Assembly (NCBI GenBank): GCA_946620335.1
Contig: CAMONF010000150.1
Span: 1-5,216, forward strand
DNA from: an uncultured Clostridia bacterium
GTDB taxonomy: Bacteria > Bacillota > Clostridia > Lachnospirales > Lachnospiraceae
Direction of reading: 5' to 3'
Length of the DNA: 5,216 bases
Shown: one piece after another, positions 5,127 to 5,216 of the stretch
Layout of the letters: each line of letters opens with the position of its first letter
Position numbering within the stretch: the first letter of the stretch is position 1
Notes under the pieces: generated by a model
Databases searched by the model: none
Told to the model about the DNA's origin: nothing
What the model saw: the letters and a program-made list of their open reading frames with translations, nothing else
Position numbers and translations under genes: made by a program

Positions 5127-5144
5127 TTGGAAGTATAGGCTGGG

Positions 5145-5180
5145 AAAATGGGAATCAGGGACGGTTCCTTTTCCCACTTT
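5145..5180 (+). repeat. 36-bp palindromic repeat, copy 6
   Basis: Left arm AAAATGGGAA and right arm TTCCCACTTT. It is a direct repeat of the copy at 5091-5126 with an 18-base spacer, and is identical to the copy at 3-38 read on the minus strand. Confidence 0.92.
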
Positions 5181-5191
5181 TCATTTTATAC

Positions 5192-5216
5192 AAAGTGGGA
5201 AAAGGAACCGCCCCTG
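5192..5216 (-). repeat. 36-bp palindromic repeat, copy 7 (inverted, cut by window end)
   Basis: The first 25 bases of an inverted copy are present, 11 bases after the copy at 5145-5180. One change from the other copies is visible at 5211 (C in place of T). The rest lies outside the window. Confidence 0.88.

Noticed and set aside
4833..5177. A 114-codon minus-strand frame containing MGKGTVPDSHF twice
   Set aside because: It is made of two translated repeat copies followed by antisense permease sequence. No ribosome binding site or domain is seen.

Overview
The window looks like chromosomal DNA from a moderately GC-rich Bacillota (Firmicutes) bacterium of clostridial or negativicute type. The basis is strong AGGAGG-type ribosome binding sites, sigma-A-like promoters with 17-bp spacers, hairpin/U-run terminators and the gene families present. 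Genus cannot be read from the sequence. Five protein genes are supported, with seven copies of a 36-bp palindromic repeat lying around them.

Left part (1-2702, minus strand): a small glycine-zipper membrane protein of DUF6110 type (2303-2578) has its own promoter. It is followed by a 692-residue P1B-type metal ATPase (39-2117). The ATPase has SCALKL where most family members have CPC or CPx, and it lacks the N-terminal CxxC metal site. That combination resembles the P1B-6 group, some members of which (FezB) build iron-storing ferrosome organelles. A 12-bp perfect GC-rich hairpin separates the two genes and may set their relative expression.

Middle (2703-3519): a non-coding stretch with several inverted repeats leads to a promoter and a 116-residue XRE-type DNA-binding protein on the plus strand. 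A cluster of three repeat copies follows. Two of them form a 41-bp perfect inverted repeat with a 3-nt loop.

Right part (3520-5216, plus strand): a clear promoter at 3538-3566 is followed by a leader of about 237 nt rich in stems, then a 74-residue FeoA-like protein and a textbook terminator. A 10-helix EamA/DMT-family permease comes next. A second repeat cluster follows, with the same order of orientations (+,+,-) and nearly the same spacing as the first.

Two themes stand out. First, two loci may be iron-related: the P1B-6-like ATPase with its small membrane partner, and an orphan FeoA-like protein without FeoB in view. Second, the repeats form a composite, BIME-like element that sits just after stop codons, always with its T-rich arm distal, so it may act as a transcription terminator.
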